From assembly GCF_000237925.1 (NCBI RefSeq), contig NC_031502.1:39390557-39454556 (forward strand): DNA of 64,000 bases. The letters are read 5' to 3'. The notes under the pieces were generated by a model, which searched no databases, was not told the origin of the DNA, and was given only the letters and a program-made list of their open reading frames with translations. Within the stretch, counting starts at the first letter, position 1, and each line of letters begins with the position of its first letter. Shown in pieces: positions 51,378 to 63,624 of this stretch. A program made the translations under genes and the position numbers. Source of the stretch: Schistosoma mansoni (lineage: Eukaryota > Platyhelminthes > Trematoda > Strigeidida > Schistosomatidae).

Positions 51378-54300
51378 GTATGCAGCGTACTAAGATATTT
51401 TCAAAGATTCCCCGTGTAATTGTAACATTATAAAAAACTATTGTGAAAGTGGATGTTGTTGTGACAGTGACTGCAGTTTTCGGCAGTTTGGACTGTTCAA
51501 AAACTGTAAAGAAACGTTCAGAAGGTATGAAATTGTGGTAATATTATCTAGTATATTTAGAGATTCCTTACAACTTTGCAAGTACTTGATTTCAGATGAT
51601 TCTGATCATCCACTATGTATTTATTCTATAAACAGTAGTTCAATTTATTAAAAAACCATTTATAGTTTAGAAAATGTCAATTACACATTGAAAAATGCCA
51701 TTGGGGTGGAAAACACTCCAAGTTATTCAGATGATCCAGTTCTGTATTCGGTAGGCTAGAATAATTGCTTCAAGGTCTAAAAGTCTCTATCTACAAATCC
51801 AGATAGGTGTTCCAATACATATAAGCTATGGAGTCAACGAGGTTGGGCTACTTCTTATTCCTCAACCAAAGCAAATCTCATGTGAAATGGTTTCTGTGAG
51901 TAAGTTGGTCAGATATTTCGTTACTCTTTGTGTCAAATCCATATACGACAGTTATTTCACTATGACTGGAATCACAGTGGTCATATTGCTCAAATATTTA
52001 CGTTTTGTTAGTGTAGCCACCAAATGAAAGTTGGTTTTATTTCATGACTGACGCGATTCGAACTGCTAAAAACCTTACTTAATTGTACGGATAGATAGAC
52101 AAAGTCAGGATAACTTAGGACATCTCCCGTCAATCAGCATGTTTAGCTCTCTCTCTTTTTTTCAGCGATTACTACACCGTGTCAGTAATACGGAGGTTCA
52201 GTAGTGTATTTTTTAAAACACAGTTACGATAATCCAACTGATGTCACTATCTTAAAACTTTGGTTTTAGTGATTTAAACACGTTTTAAAAATGTCATAAC
52301 AGCAATTTCCAGGTTGTGCATCACTTAGTTGAAAAAGTAGAGAGGTGGCTTGCTTAAGATACTATGTTGTGGTATAAAAGAAGACTATCGAACTGATATC
52401 TCCGAATCCTTCACAACACCCAAGTTAGGGCCACTAAAGTCGTATAGCTAAGTAGCTTTAGATGGTACCAGATGTTTGTTAGAATAAAAATCAGTGTCAA
52501 AACTATTGTAGGATTCCTTTAAATCATTTATAAAATTTAAACTACCCACCTTTACTGAGAAGGGTCCAAAAAGGGGCTTGTTCAGACCTGTTTTGGACTG
52601 ATCTCATCTAATATTCTTATTTTGTTCCTTTGTACTATTTAAACTTGGACTAATTTTAATTTGGTTATTTCTTCTGAGGAGAAGTGGCTTACACTGAGCC
52701 ACGAAATACCAGGAAATCTAATCTTCCTTCTCATTGAGATATTAAAAAGATGTTACTTTTATTTATAAAGACTTTAGTCAGGAATTTATTCTGTCAGAAG
52801 TGAAATGAAAATAAACTTTTAAAGACGATTAACTTTACTCATTCTTAAGAAAACTTCATGATAACCATGAAAATTTCTATTGTTTATAGATTAGCTTCTG
52901 TTCGTGACATTCAAGTTAGGTTTTAATATCTCAGTCTTTCCTTATTTTCTATTGTTGTTGAACCAAAATTTGAAAATGTCTGGTGTGTATGAACTACATT
53001 CATTTTCATAAATCAAGGCTGCTTTACACCTAGTTAGTTTTATTTTACTTTTGTCCAGATGTCTTACACATTATCAGTGTTACATCACATTAATGCACAA
53101 AAGTTCACAGCTATTTTCTGCATTGAACATGTTTAAAAACCAATTAGTTATTTATACGGCTATAGCATGTGCAGTTAAGTTGTTTACTTTGTTATCAGGA
53201 ACATTTGGGGGTTATCTAAAAGTATAATGATGCACATCAAGTTCCTAACAAAATCTTACATTTTTATCATTTGACTGTCGATAAAAAATGATTTAGTTAA
53301 ACTTAATGGATTTTTAAGCACATAAATAATTTACCAGCTTTATATATATATATATATATAGTGGCAAATTAGTAAATTCAGATGCAGTTTTTAAATTTTA
53401 GTGGGGCACTTTATTAGAGATTTTTTGGGTGAATTCTTGTTCAATATGATTCCATACATAATTTTCAAAGTAACTGGTCCCGTCAATTATAAATGAAAGC
53501 GATCTGTTATATCTAGAACTCGAATTTTGCCATATCGCGTACAACTTGAGCGCTTGAACGCTTGAACCCTCCAAGTTGGAAGTTAGACGACAGAAGACGG
53601 GTGGAAAGAAACTTTACCCCAACCAGTCAAGTACGGTACAAAACACCGGTCTTTATAGTGTTTAGTAAAAAAAATAACCATTAAAACCATACAATCCTCA
53701 TGCAGTGGTTTTTAGCATTTGTTTATTCGAGGAGCTACACATCGAGATTCTGAAGTGTTTTTTTCAAATAGTGATTAGATAGAATGTCTTTGGCTCCTTC
53801 GGAGCTTCTTAAAGCTTACTTTAGTTCGCCGGGAGCTGTCCCCATACTACCTATTATCTAAACGTCTACCATTGCTGGTTAGTCACAAAGTGTTTCATTT
53901 TTTAACGGATCACGACACAGAAGAATGAATATCTGTAATTATTTGGCAAAATTTCTATTTACATCTGGTAATCGAATTTTTCCTCAATGAAATAAAATGG
54001 TTGAAATCAATGACACTCGTTAGTTGGTCACTTTTACTGACCACTAAACAAAAGTTTCAACACCAAAGACAAGTGCCATTCAAAACGTTTCATTCACATT
54101 GGTTATTATTTTAAATGTGTATATCTCCCCTTACTGACAAAGTAAAAGAAACCGGTCCAAAACATTTTTTGCCGTATTTTAATTATAGGCTTTGGTCAAT
54201 CATTTGTTAGTTACTGTGGATGGAATGTAGTAGAAATTGAAACAACGAATAATTTTAGGACGAATAATGTTAAATGTAACCGCTTGGGTGACGTTTTTCT

Positions 54301-57300
54301 GACGGTCAAGAATTCCAAAATGCTAAAAAACATGAAATTAAATGGAGTCAATCGTGAAGACATCGTACCTGTCGTTATTTGTTACGAACAATACACTAAC
54401 TTACCGATTTTATGTCCAACAACAACACCAAGCATTATTATCAGTAGTTCAAATGAAACTATTTGCTCAAATGTACCAGTATCGGTAATCAATTTTATTT
54501 TTCTGCTTTCTATTTCCAGAATTTTTTCCAAATTTTAAACTTTATTTCGAAAAAGAAATGTTTAGTCTTTGTTCACCCAGTTTGACCAAGTAAAATTTCA
54601 AAAATCAATGAGGGTTTGGAGTTTATATACCATATACTTGGAAGTTAATATGCTACTATTTCTTTAAATTATATTCACGGTAAATAAATCACTATTTAAA
54701 GTATTAGTAGTTTGATACTAAGTCAAACTACTGTCACAAAATGACCGGTTTTGAAAAGGATGACAGATTCTATCTCGGCTTTATTGTATTGATGTCAATA
54801 AATCACACACTTGAGGAAGAAATTCTGTTTATAGTGTGATTCAATGTGAATTCGGATAGAATTTTTCGATAATCATTGAAAAAAAGCTTAGTTGTACTGT
54901 TAGTTGAAATGTAACACATGTTAAATTGATTGAATTGAGCAGGCGTACAATAGACAAAACTTTAAATTAGATAAGGAAAGTAAAATAAAGCTAGTAATAC
55001 AAGTTGAGAATATTGAATGAATAGGAACAAATAATAGCGAGTTACATATAAGTGAAAACTGGGAATTGAAATAGACGCTTGACATAAATTTGTACTATAA
55101 TCTCAAAAGTAGAAAACTTGGTACCAACGATTGGTTTTATGCTAAAGTACGATTGAACTCCATCAAATAACAAGATTTGATGATGAAGACTGTCGTAACT
55201 CCCCAGTTACTTATTGACTTGCTAAGTTGTCAAAGTGCCATGGCAAAAAGCTGGCATGTAGGGGCCAAAGATTTTTACTTAGACAAAACATAACACTTGT
55301 TTTACATTTTTAACTAACCTAAAATTACAAGGGAAAAAGGACTGAGTGGTTCATACTGATCGCCCCAACAGTCCACTTAGCAGAATACGCCAAATTTTAA
55401 AGTAAATAAAGTCTCACCTCATCATCTAATAGCCTATGATTTCCACTTCGTAAACTTAGTGTCAAAACACATCGGTACGCCAGGACACATACCAATAAGT
55501 GGTTTCGCTAAATATGAGTAGAACTAAGTTTATATTTATCCAACCAGACATAGACATAAGGTTCATAAAGCTTTACTAGTGACTGCAAAATATGTCTGGT
55601 AATTCTTTAATCAGTTGACCTTAAATGTCCTAAAATTTGATTTACACATTTCCCCACAAGAAACAGTGAAATTCAGTTGAATTTTGAGGCAATCATCAGT
55701 GTCCCTTTACGAATTATCATGAGTAAAAAGTGAAAGTATCTACTACTTTTATTTTCAGTAAGTAGTATTATTATTATAGTAACATTTTCACTGTTTCTCC
55801 TGAGTTATTAATTAACGTGGAGTCATTCTAATTTATTCAGGATCGTTTTTGAATATCCTACAGTGTTTTTCCAACCGAGCACACCTCGCTACAATATATT
55901 GACGAGTTTTAGGTAGCATATTCTTGATAATACAGTTCATTATGGCTCAAATACTTAGCTGTATTAAGAATACTCGTTTTGACATTGCTATACATAGACT
56001 ACTTAATTTGCACAATCAGAACACGTTATTGAAAGTTTGATAAAATCCTTGAAGAAGAACCTTGTTGTTCAAAACGACTGTAGAAAAGTTCTTTACATGC
56101 CATGTTTTCTTGAAGCTGCATTTAGCTTCCTTCAGATTTTTTCTTTATGTCGTTTTATGTGAAAAAATATTCTGTCAGTCTCAGCCCAAAATTCAACTCA
56201 CATAACTGAACGGTGTATACGACCTTCGTATGTACATACGATGAGGCTTTTTGGTGTATATCTTGATTTTTTGATTGTGTATATCATTAGATCATTTTCA
56301 CAACGTAATAACATAGACAACTCTTCAGACTAATAAAAGGAACCGAAATTAAGAAGTCAATTGTAAGCGAGACAATCTCGGAAAAAAAGACTAGACTCTC
56401 ATCTGCTCTCAGCCCAGACTTTTAGAACGATGAGTGGAACACTTTAGAGAACAGTTTAGCTGGCCTTCAGCTACTCTCCAGTTACCCACCATTACCAAAC
56501 AGTCTGAGTGTAACATTGAATTAGGTCCCCCGACTTTCGCTAAAATTCAAAAGGCTATAGCCGATCTAAAACGAGGAAGAACAGCTGGTCCACATGCATT
56601 AACTTCCGAAATTTTTAAGTATGGTGGTCCAGTTTTAGTGACTAGGTTGACTAATATTTTAGCTAAAATTTGATAACTGAATGTAATCCGATCGACTGGT
56701 CGCAATCCCTGATTGTCCCGATATATAAGAAGGGGTCAAAATCATCGTGTGATAACCATGGAGCGATTAGTTTGACTAATATGGCATTTAAAATACTAGC
56801 CTCAATGATTATGGGGCACCTACCTAAGACTCGTGAACTGCAAACACGAGAAAAACGGACTGGCTTCAGACTTGATTGTGGCCGAATCCACCATATATAC
56901 ACCGTTAGTCAGGTTTTAGAACACAGGCATGCTTATCGGCGCCCGACAATGATAGTTTTTCTTGACTAAAAAGCAGCATTTGACTCTGTAGACCGAGAGG
57001 CTCTGTGGCAGTGTCTGTCATTGAAAGGTGTACCTGAGAAGTACATAAACCTTGTGAAGGCTCTTTATTCGAACATTATCATTTGAGTGAGAGCTTATGA
57101 CGAACTGTCATCTGATTTTACAACCTCGAGTGGTGTCCGACAAGGCTGTCCACTATCTCCATTTTTGTTTAAATTCATCATAAACCTACTGCTGAAGATA
57201 ACACTCTCGTCGGCTGAATTTTCAGAAGTTGATCTCTACCAGGAGGTTCACTTATCGACTTAGAATACGAAGATGACATAGTCCTGTTTGGTGAAGACGC

Positions 57301-60300
57301 TGACAAAATGCAGAGTCTTCTGTTAGAACTGAGTAATAATGCCAGGTTGTTTGGGATGCGTTTCTCCCCATCCAAATGTAAATTGTTACTCCAGGACTGG
57401 CCTGCGTCAACACATGAACTAAGGATAGGGAGTGAAGTAGTCGAACGCGTGGACAACTTCATTTATCTTGGAAGTCTGATCAGTCCAAATGAGTTGGTGT
57501 CTGATGAAATCTCAGCACTGATTCAAAAAGATCGTTTGACTTTTGCTAACTTACATCACCTATGGCGAAGACGAGATATCCGTCTATCAATTAAGGGATG
57601 AGTATACTGCGCAGCAGTTCGCTCTGTTCTACTTTACGGCTGTGAAACGTGGCCGTTGAGAGTAGAAGATACTCGTAAATTACTAGCATTTGATCACAGA
57701 TGCCTTAGAAATATTGCTTGCATCTTCTGGTATCACCGGGTAAATAATAATGAGGTTAGACACAGGGTATTAGGGAATGATGACAAATCAGTCGATGAGG
57801 CTGTAGATCTTCATCGACTGAGATGGTCGGGCTACGTGTTGCATATGCCTGAACACCGATTACCGTGACGCGCTATACTGACTAGTATTGGCGATGGTTG
57901 GAAGAAAGTTAGGGGAGGCCAAACCAAAATGTGACATCAGAGCTTGAAGTCACTAACTTCTAGTCTGAGTCATGTTGGTAGATGCAAACTACTTGTTTGG
58001 GGTCCGCGTGACTATCGTAACCAGTGGTTGGAGACTCTATGTGACATGGCTGATCATAATGGCGTCGATGTATACACTCTTTGTTTTCCCTTGAACTATG
58101 AGATTAAAATTGCTTCGTATCTTTCTTTCTTCGTGTACTATATCCTTAGATAGAATCTTTCTTTTATATATTACCACTACTAAATTGACTACTTCTATGA
58201 ATTTGGTGTTCATCTTGTTGTGCTAATTGAGGTATGACAACTTGGACCGATGCATATATGTGCCTGGTCCTACGTTGTAGCTGACTGACTGACATAATGA
58301 TATCATTAGGATAGTCACTAAAGACACAAATAACACTTAAGAGATGGTTTGTGTTGGTCTGGAACTTTACAGTGATAGCCACCAGCTATTTAATCATCGA
58401 CTCAAACTAATAATATTTGTCATAGTTGAAAGCGTGAGTCAATTGAAGCTAGACCACCATGGAAAACCTGGAAGCACTGGACGGCCGTTTCGTCCTATTA
58501 TCTAGGGCTTCTAGGTTTTCCCTGGTGGTCTAGCTTCAATTGACTCATGCTTTCAATTATGAAAATACTAAATCTCCACAAAACCCCCCTTCTGATAATA
58601 ATAATAATAATATTTGGTTTTCACAGAATACATGACGCCGCCAAATTAGTGAGTTTGGGTTAGGCACTTGAACTTTTTCAAATCCAGTCTACTCGCAATA
58701 CAACCTGCGATAATCATCCAGTGTTACCGATGGATGCTTACGTCATTACTGATTCAGCACCACGGATCACAGTTCCTTACTGTAAACTCAAGGGAGTCAA
58801 CTCGAAGTAACCAAACCATGTCACAATAATGACGCTAACCAGGTGATTGTTGAAGTTGATTGCTCATCTGTGGCAATGAATTATGTTCCTGATATTTCAC
58901 AAAAAGACTTAAATTGTAAAATGTTGACTATTAGTGTATTTTGATGGTTCAGGGATACGCGACTTTTGATAACTACTAAATCGACATCAGTCCATGGTAC
59001 AAAACAGTTTGAATGAAGCGACTTTTTAGACCAATATTGTGGTATATGCTACCTACGTTGACGGATATAAGTGGCTTATCACATCAGTGAGAAGTGGAAT
59101 GCCTGAAGCAGAAGATGGATAAGATTGAATCGAAGAGAAGTGGAAAGGAAACAGACAGAAATTTTAATGACAACAGAGTTGAAAGAATCATGAAGCATGT
59201 AAAAGACAAGTGAAGGAAGATGTGCAAATAATGTATTTATGTACCGTTTTCATACTTTATGAGAGTACTCTGTAGTTTTGCGTTAAACAATAAATTGGTT
59301 TCACTCACCTGAGTTTTCGTTCACATCAATATCACTGAAACTATATCCATTCAGTATGAAGTATGGAATACCGTATGCTAATTAACTAGTTTTTTTATTT
59401 ACCTCTAAAGGTGTATTTGAAAATAACATATGAAGTAATTGGTACAATTGGCCAGTTTGAAATTTATGCTTTAATTGGAAATGTCACCGGAACATTTACA
59501 CAAAAATACGAAGTTGAATTTGTCCAGGTTAGTTACATGAATTGAAATAACAAATTATACAACTCACGAAACTGTACTTAACCCTCTGTTAAAAAAGATC
59601 CCTCAATTGAAATTGAAACTTTCTTTTGACCTAAAAAGAAAAGGAGACTGTATATGGTTGGGTGTATAGTTAACAGAAACTAATTCACGAGATTAATTGA
59701 ATGATCAGGGTTGTATAATGAACAGCCGGTAGAAATCAGTGAGGCGAACTTAAATTAAATATCAGATTTTAGCTTACTAATACCCTTTAAAATTGTAATA
59801 ATAGACAACCGGTTTCTAACTTACATGAAGTAATTTGTAAATATAAATGAAAATCCTGGATCAACGGTTTCTCAATCCTTTTTTTCATAACATTTAGCGT
59901 AAAATATTTTCCATGCAATTCTAAGACAAAAAATGAATCATTTCAAAGTATAAACTCCTTTTCTATTTTACAGCAATGATTTAAATAACTTTATTATTTC
60001 ATAATTACTTGTAGACAAATGCATCCAACGTTTTTCCAATGAGTGGAAATCCGGGCTATCTGATTGGTCGTCCAATAATAGGCGCTAAGATAAATATAAC
60101 TGATTTATCATCGCTTGGATATTTAGGTAATACTGCTTCTGTAACCACTATGTTGCCTACATCAAATATGAAATTGTCTATCAAAGGTGTAAAACAACAA
60201 ATAAGTAATGGAGTTTGGAATATCCTTGCTGGTGGTTCATGTGGGACAGTTTTACAAGAAAGAGGTCTATTAGTAGAACCTATTAGATTTGGTGAAGATG

Positions 60301-61830
60301 TTTACAGTGGATGTATATTAAGGTAAATTACAACCTGTGCTTTGTTTTTATTCGTTAGGATTAGTAATATAAATTTTTGAATAGTTAGCATAATTACATC
60401 CACGTTGTGAAACAAATTATACTAAAACATCAGGAAAGACGTAGAACAACTGAACTCAATCATCCTAAATTGTTAAACATCGTATTCCATCATTTATTTT
60501 AGTCGTTTTTTTCAGAACAATATTTTTTACTATAACTTTAAGTGAATATACGTAACTTTGGGTAAACATAAGTAGACTCAATGGGAAACGTGTTGTTTTG
60601 TAAAACTATAATACTCACAATCCATTTGTATTAATAATATGTTATATATAATAGTAGACGGTGGCTCTGTATTCTGTTTTAATGAGTAGTTCATATCTAC
60701 TTTTGTATCATTATACATTCAAGTTAGGGTTGATTCATTTGATGATCTTGATGCACCAGGCAATTGAGATAAACAGTCTGAAGAGGTATCAGTAGGTCAG
60801 CCAGACACAACGTAGAACCTGGCACATGTGTACATCGGCGCAAGTTGCCATACCCTATTAGCATAAGGAGATGAAATTTTCAGGGTCAGTACTACATTAC
60901 TAAAGGCCGTACCAATAATAAAAAGATTACACATAAGAAATGCGACCTGATAAGATATAAACTCAGTTAAATAACAAGAAAATTATAGAAAATTTAATAT
61001 GGAAGAGATCTACTAAGTTTTATCAGAGCTATGTGGTGATATACTACCCAGATATGGTAATAAAAAAACTTCTTTAAATATGACTACGTATAGCAGAACT
61101 CTACAACACAAAAACAAAGTTACTGTTCAGGTCATAAATGTGTAATGTTCAAAAAGACAACTATCAGTCATTTTGTAAAGATGAGTAGAATCACTTGTGT
61201 ATAAATCATTTTAAAAATAGATTAGCGATACAATTTTGAAATGACTCACAAAATAATGATCAATTATCAGGTAAATATAAACTCTATAAGGTTCTGTGAA
61301 CGACTTTTTAAAACTATAGTCACATTCAAATGGTGACGTAACAGTAAGCAGATCAGGATCCATTGCACAAACTATAATACTTTGATAAGTGCAGATGGTG
61401 ATATACAACAAAATCAGGAAACATGTATTAATTAATCACCATACAGATCGTTAATATTTCTAGTTAGAACCAACAGTCTAACATTATTCTTTGAAAGTGA
61501 ATGACCACCTTATTTAATTACAATGAAAATCAATCTTCTTTTTTTTAATTGTACACTTAGTTTATCATTTCTTGAACAATTTACAAGACCTGAAATGGAT
61601 TGGACTACACGTTGTGTACAATATCAAAATATAATATGGGAGAATTTATTTAATCCTATTGGGATTACAAATGAAGACGATCGTAAAGGTTTAGGCATAA
61701 ATTTTATGTCAAACAAACCAGATTTATTAGCAATATGGCCAATATCTAAAATAAATCGTAGTTCTGAATGGGTTCCAATACAGAATTTAATTAATAATAA
61801 TTTCCCAACTACACCAAGAGGTTTGAGTGG
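51323..61830 (+). CDS. TCTN: Tectonic family protein (ciliary transition zone), partial
   Basis: Tectonics are secreted or membrane glycoproteins of the ciliary transition zone (MKS/B9 complex) that act in ciliogenesis; a schistosome uses them in tegument sensory cilia, flame cells, sperm or miracidial cilia. Exons: 51323-51377, 51407-51524, 51666-51750, 51803-51895, [one unresolved], 54189-54484, 59411-59527, 60015-60322, 61561-61830. Features: N-terminal signal peptide (MMFKLLTFLSVSTLL), Cys-rich signature CNCN...CESGCCCDSDC, and the family block SGNPGYLIGRPIIGA followed by PIRFGEDVYSGCIL. Phases agree except from 51895 (phase 0) to 54189 (phase 1), so an exon is missing there. The last exon ends in phase 2 at a donor, so the C-terminus lies further on. 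Assignment is strong; which tectonic (1, 2 or 3) is not resolved. Confidence 0.85.
51407..51524 (+). CDS. TCTN: Tectonic exon 2: Cys-rich signature
   Basis: Acceptor ATATTTTCAAAG, donor GTATGA. Encodes DSPCNCNIIKNYCESGCCCD then SDCSFRQFGLFKNC. The CCCDxDC motif is the hallmark of tectonics. Confidence 0.82.
51666..51750 (+). CDS. TCTN: Tectonic exon 3
   Basis: 85 nt, phase 2 to 0. SLENVNYTLKNAIGVENTPS then YSDDPVLYS, resembling the family's V.Y...Y..GDPV block. Acceptor CATTTATAG, donor GTAGGC. Confidence 0.65.
51803..51895 (+). CDS. TCTN: Tectonic exon 4
   Basis: 93 nt, phase 0 to 0. IGVPIHISYGVNEVGLLLIP then QPKQISCEMVS. Donor GTGAGTAAG is near-perfect. The acceptor is chosen at CTACAAATCCAG because it keeps phase and the family-like P...C spacing. 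Confidence 0.58.
51896..54188 (+). other. Tectonic intron(s), an exon unresolved
   Basis: A phase 0 to phase 1 exon is expected here, covering the part of tectonics that usually reads FL....C.R. I find no convincing candidate. A short TA run lies at 53341-53360. Nothing else recognised. Confidence 0.5.
54189..54484 (+). CDS. TCTN: Tectonic exon (Cys-containing middle region)
   Basis: Acceptor TTTTAATTATAG, donor GTAATC. 98 codons: FGQSFVSYCGWNVVEIETTN, VKCNRLGDVFLTVKNS, VPVVICYEQYTNLPILCP and ISSSNETICSNVPVS. Three N-x-S/T-type sites fit an extracellular protein. Confidence 0.78.
56400..58294 (+). mobile_element. SR3/Perere-like LINE, RT to 3' end, broken
   Basis: Pieces in order: QKAIADLKRGRTAGPHALTS (56434-56673), DWSQSLIVPIYKKGSKSS and GAISLTNMAFKILASM (56670-56969), AAFDSVDREALWQCLSLKG, SGVRQGCPLSPFLFKFIIN, LELSNNARLFGMRFSPSKC, NFIYLGSLISPNELVSDEIS and DEAVDLHRLRWSGYVLHMPE. 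The YADD region reads as damaged. At least five stops or frame changes. The 3' end is CTGACTGACTGACA. No endonuclease domain, so it is 5' truncated. Confidence 0.88.
58425..58605. repeat. Truncated palindromic hammerhead SINE
   Basis: Left arm TTGAAAGCGTGAGTCAATTG... and right arm ...CAATTGACTCATGCTTTCAA are inverted copies joined within the ribozyme region near 58500. It ends AAAACCCCCCTTCTGATAAT, the reverse of the head of other copies. The tRNA-like part is missing. Confidence 0.75.
59411..59527 (+). CDS. TCTN: Tectonic exon
   Basis: 117 nt, phase 0 to 0, acceptor TTTACCTCTAAAG, donor GTTAGT. VYLKITYEVIGTIGQFEIYA then LIGNVTGTFTQKYEVEFVQ, matching the family's beta-rich region before SGNPGY. 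Confidence 0.75.
59528..60014 (+). other. Tectonic intron
   Basis: No recognised element. Confidence 0.6.
60015..60322 (+). CDS. TCTN: Tectonic exon: SGNPGY block
   Basis: 308 nt, phase 0 to 2, acceptor AATTACTTGTAG, donor GTAAAT. FPMSGNPGYLIGRPIIGA, then VEPIRFGEDVYSGCILR, the most conserved tectonic segment. Confidence 0.9.
60323..61560 (+). other. Tectonic intron
   Basis: Contains a short antisense LINE 3' UTR remnant (60781-60870); otherwise nothing recognised. Confidence 0.5.
60781..60870 (-). mobile_element. SR3-like LINE 3' UTR remnant
   Basis: The reverse complement reads CATCTCCTTATGCTAATAGG then GTATGGCAACTTG, as at 7600-7685 and 58215-58290. Confidence 0.6.
61561..61830 (+). CDS. 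TCTN: Tectonic exon, last one found
   Basis: Acceptor TTGTACACTTAG, donor GTTAGT at 61831. SLSFLEQFTRPEMDWTTRCV, then QYQNIIWENLFNPIG, and KINRSSEWVPIQNLI, matching the C-terminal region of tectonics (YVAxFGNA...WVPI). Read through, a stop lies at 61847. The donor and the missing C-terminal Cys-Pro region favour a further exon. Confidence 0.82.
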
Positions 61831-61983
61831 GTTAGTCTTTACAGTTTGAATATTCTTTATTTAATATATATTTTGCGTTTAAAGTTGATTCTTTTTTTCC
61901 TAAATTAATTTATCTATTTGTAATTTAATAGTTGAATTCATGAGCCGATTAAAGCTAGACCACCATGGAAAACCTGAAAGCTC

Positions 61984-62183
61984 NNNNNNNNNNNNNNNNN
62001 NNNNNNNNNNNNNNNNNNNNNNNNNNNNNNNNNNNNNNNNNNNNNNNNNNNNNNNNNNNNNNNNNNNNNNNNNNNNNNNNNNNNNNNNNNNNNNNNNNNN
62101 NNNNNNNNNNNNNNNNNNNNNNNNNNNNNNNNNNNNNNNNNNNNNNNNNNNNNNNNNNNNNNNNNNNNNNNNNNNNNNNNNNN
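61984..62183. other. Assembly gap of exactly 200 N
   Basis: Lies inside a palindromic SINE where the hammerhead of the left arm should be. Confidence 0.95.
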
Positions 62184-62325
62184 CGAACCCAGGCCCTTCA
62201 GTCTCACGTGCGAACGCTTAACCCCTAGATCACTGAGCCGGCCGGCATCCAACGTGTTAATGTCTAACTTCAACCAATCCAAGAAATTGCACCAACGTCC
62301 ACCATTGCCTTTAGTGGGTGGATGT

Positions 62326-62371
62326 GCACTGCTGAGGAGTCTCATACTAGGACGAAACGGCCGTCCATTGC
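62326..62371 (+). ncRNA. Hammerhead motif
   Basis: CUGAGGA at 62332-62338, stem II GUCU/GGAC (one G-U), GAAA at 62354-62357, stem III ACG/CGU, cleavage after C62365. Stem I is 6 bp with one mismatch. The core is complete. Confidence 0.65.
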
Positions 62372-62720
62372 TTTCAGGTTTGCCATGGTAGTTTAGCTCT
62401 AATCGACTCATGAAATCAACTATTAAATTACTACAATCTCCACAAAACCCCTTTCTGATAATTATCTATTTGTATTGAGTTGTTTATACAATGTAGTTTT
62501 TGTTACAGTTAATGCATTTAAATAAACTGCATGAAAAAAAATCGATAATGACAAACAGATGAAGTAATAAAATAAACTAAACGAGACAAGTGAAAAGTAC
62601 GAAAACTAGCAGATTGGAAAACATAAGGTTATTTTACACTTACAGTGAACCAGAAATAATTGCAGTTGGTTGTGTGTTAATGGTTACAAACCAAATCACA
62701 CAACATATTCCTTACTAATC

Positions 62721-62721
62721 C

Positions 62722-62766
<45 letters not shown>

Positions 62767-62779
62767 GTAGTAGTAGTAT
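62721..62779. repeat. (ATT)n/(TAG)n microsatellite
   Basis: Runs of ATT, then TAG. Confidence 0.95.
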
Positions 62780-62809
62780 AACACATGTAAGATATACTGT
62801 AGTGGCTGG

Positions 62810-63255
62810 TACCTATGTCTAGCCCACATAGGTTATTCTAACTTCTGGACAGATCGATCTACTCATTCTTCTCAAGCCACACTTTGACTTTGTCACTTAT
62901 TCGCATATTAATCCTGACTGTTTTTATATGATCTTGTGTTGATTACTTACCCTATTCATTATATGTCTGTAAGTTGTTGTTTAACTACAAATATCGAATT
63001 ACGCTTGGTCAAAAAATGGAGTTGGTTTACTCACTTTCTCCGCTCCTATCCGTTTTGCTTTATTTCCCTGACCGTATGTCCGGATCAACGATTGTATAAA
63101 ATAAACGTATTTGAAATTCATTCTCGTATTTAACTTATTTAATTCCGTTATTCACTAACGCCAGTTAAGTCAATAATTGTATACAAGGATTGATGGCATA
63201 TATGATTTCGACATCAACCGTCATACGATCCAACTGGAGTCAGATTAAGGGGCCA
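62810..63255 (+). repeat. LTR-like fossil repeat
   Basis: Starts TGTAGTGGCTGG and shares GTCCGGATCAACGATTGTAT, ATAAAATAAACG and TTATTCACTAACGC with 36030-36430. It looks like a single LTR of a schistosome retroelement; no internal region found. Old and incomplete. Confidence 0.4.
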
Positions 63256-63624
63256 CTAAAAAAATGGTGGGCCTTCGATAACATCATCGTCCCATCTAAA
63301 TGGCGAAAAAATTAAGGGCCACAATACTTTTGGATTTACTCTATTGAAAATACTACTTATACAAAATGACTAAAGATAGCAGAGATGATTACATTAGAAG
63401 TTACTGTCTCTTAACTTTTAATATGATTGATAAATTAACATGAATGGCCAGTTCGTTATATGAGCACCCAGAATATAATCAATAATTCATTACTTTCACA
63501 GTGCCATTCATAAATACAGTCATAGATGTGGTCAAACTTAACTGCATTACTTACCAAGAAGTTTCATTCTTCGGATAAATAATTCAAATAAATCTAGTAT
63601 GGACATAATTATAAATCCCATGTG

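Larger units (their letters stand above)
54485..59410 (+). other. Tectonic intron with LINE and SINE
   Basis: Contains an SR3-like LINE (56400-58294) and a palindromic SINE (58425-58605). I recognise nothing in 54485-56390 or 58610-59410. Confidence 0.55.
61928..62460. repeat. Palindromic hammerhead SINE containing an assembly gap
   Basis: The left arm starts TTGAATTCATGAGCCGATTA and the right arm ends TAATCGACTCATGAAATCAA region, followed by CAAAACCCCTTTCTGATAAT. Between them are the gap, an antisense tRNA-like head (CGAACCCAGGCCCTT) and the same spacer as in the 31850 copy (GTGTTAATGTCTAACTTCAA). Confidence 0.75.

Noticed and set aside
53061-53135. Candidate missing tectonic exon (MSYTLSVLHHINAQ)
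   Set aside because: The acceptor is good but the available donor ends in phase 0, while the next exon needs phase 1, and no family motif is present.
62721-62779. CRISPR-like or satellite array
   Set aside because: Simple trinucleotide microsatellite; no spacer structure, and the window is eukaryotic.
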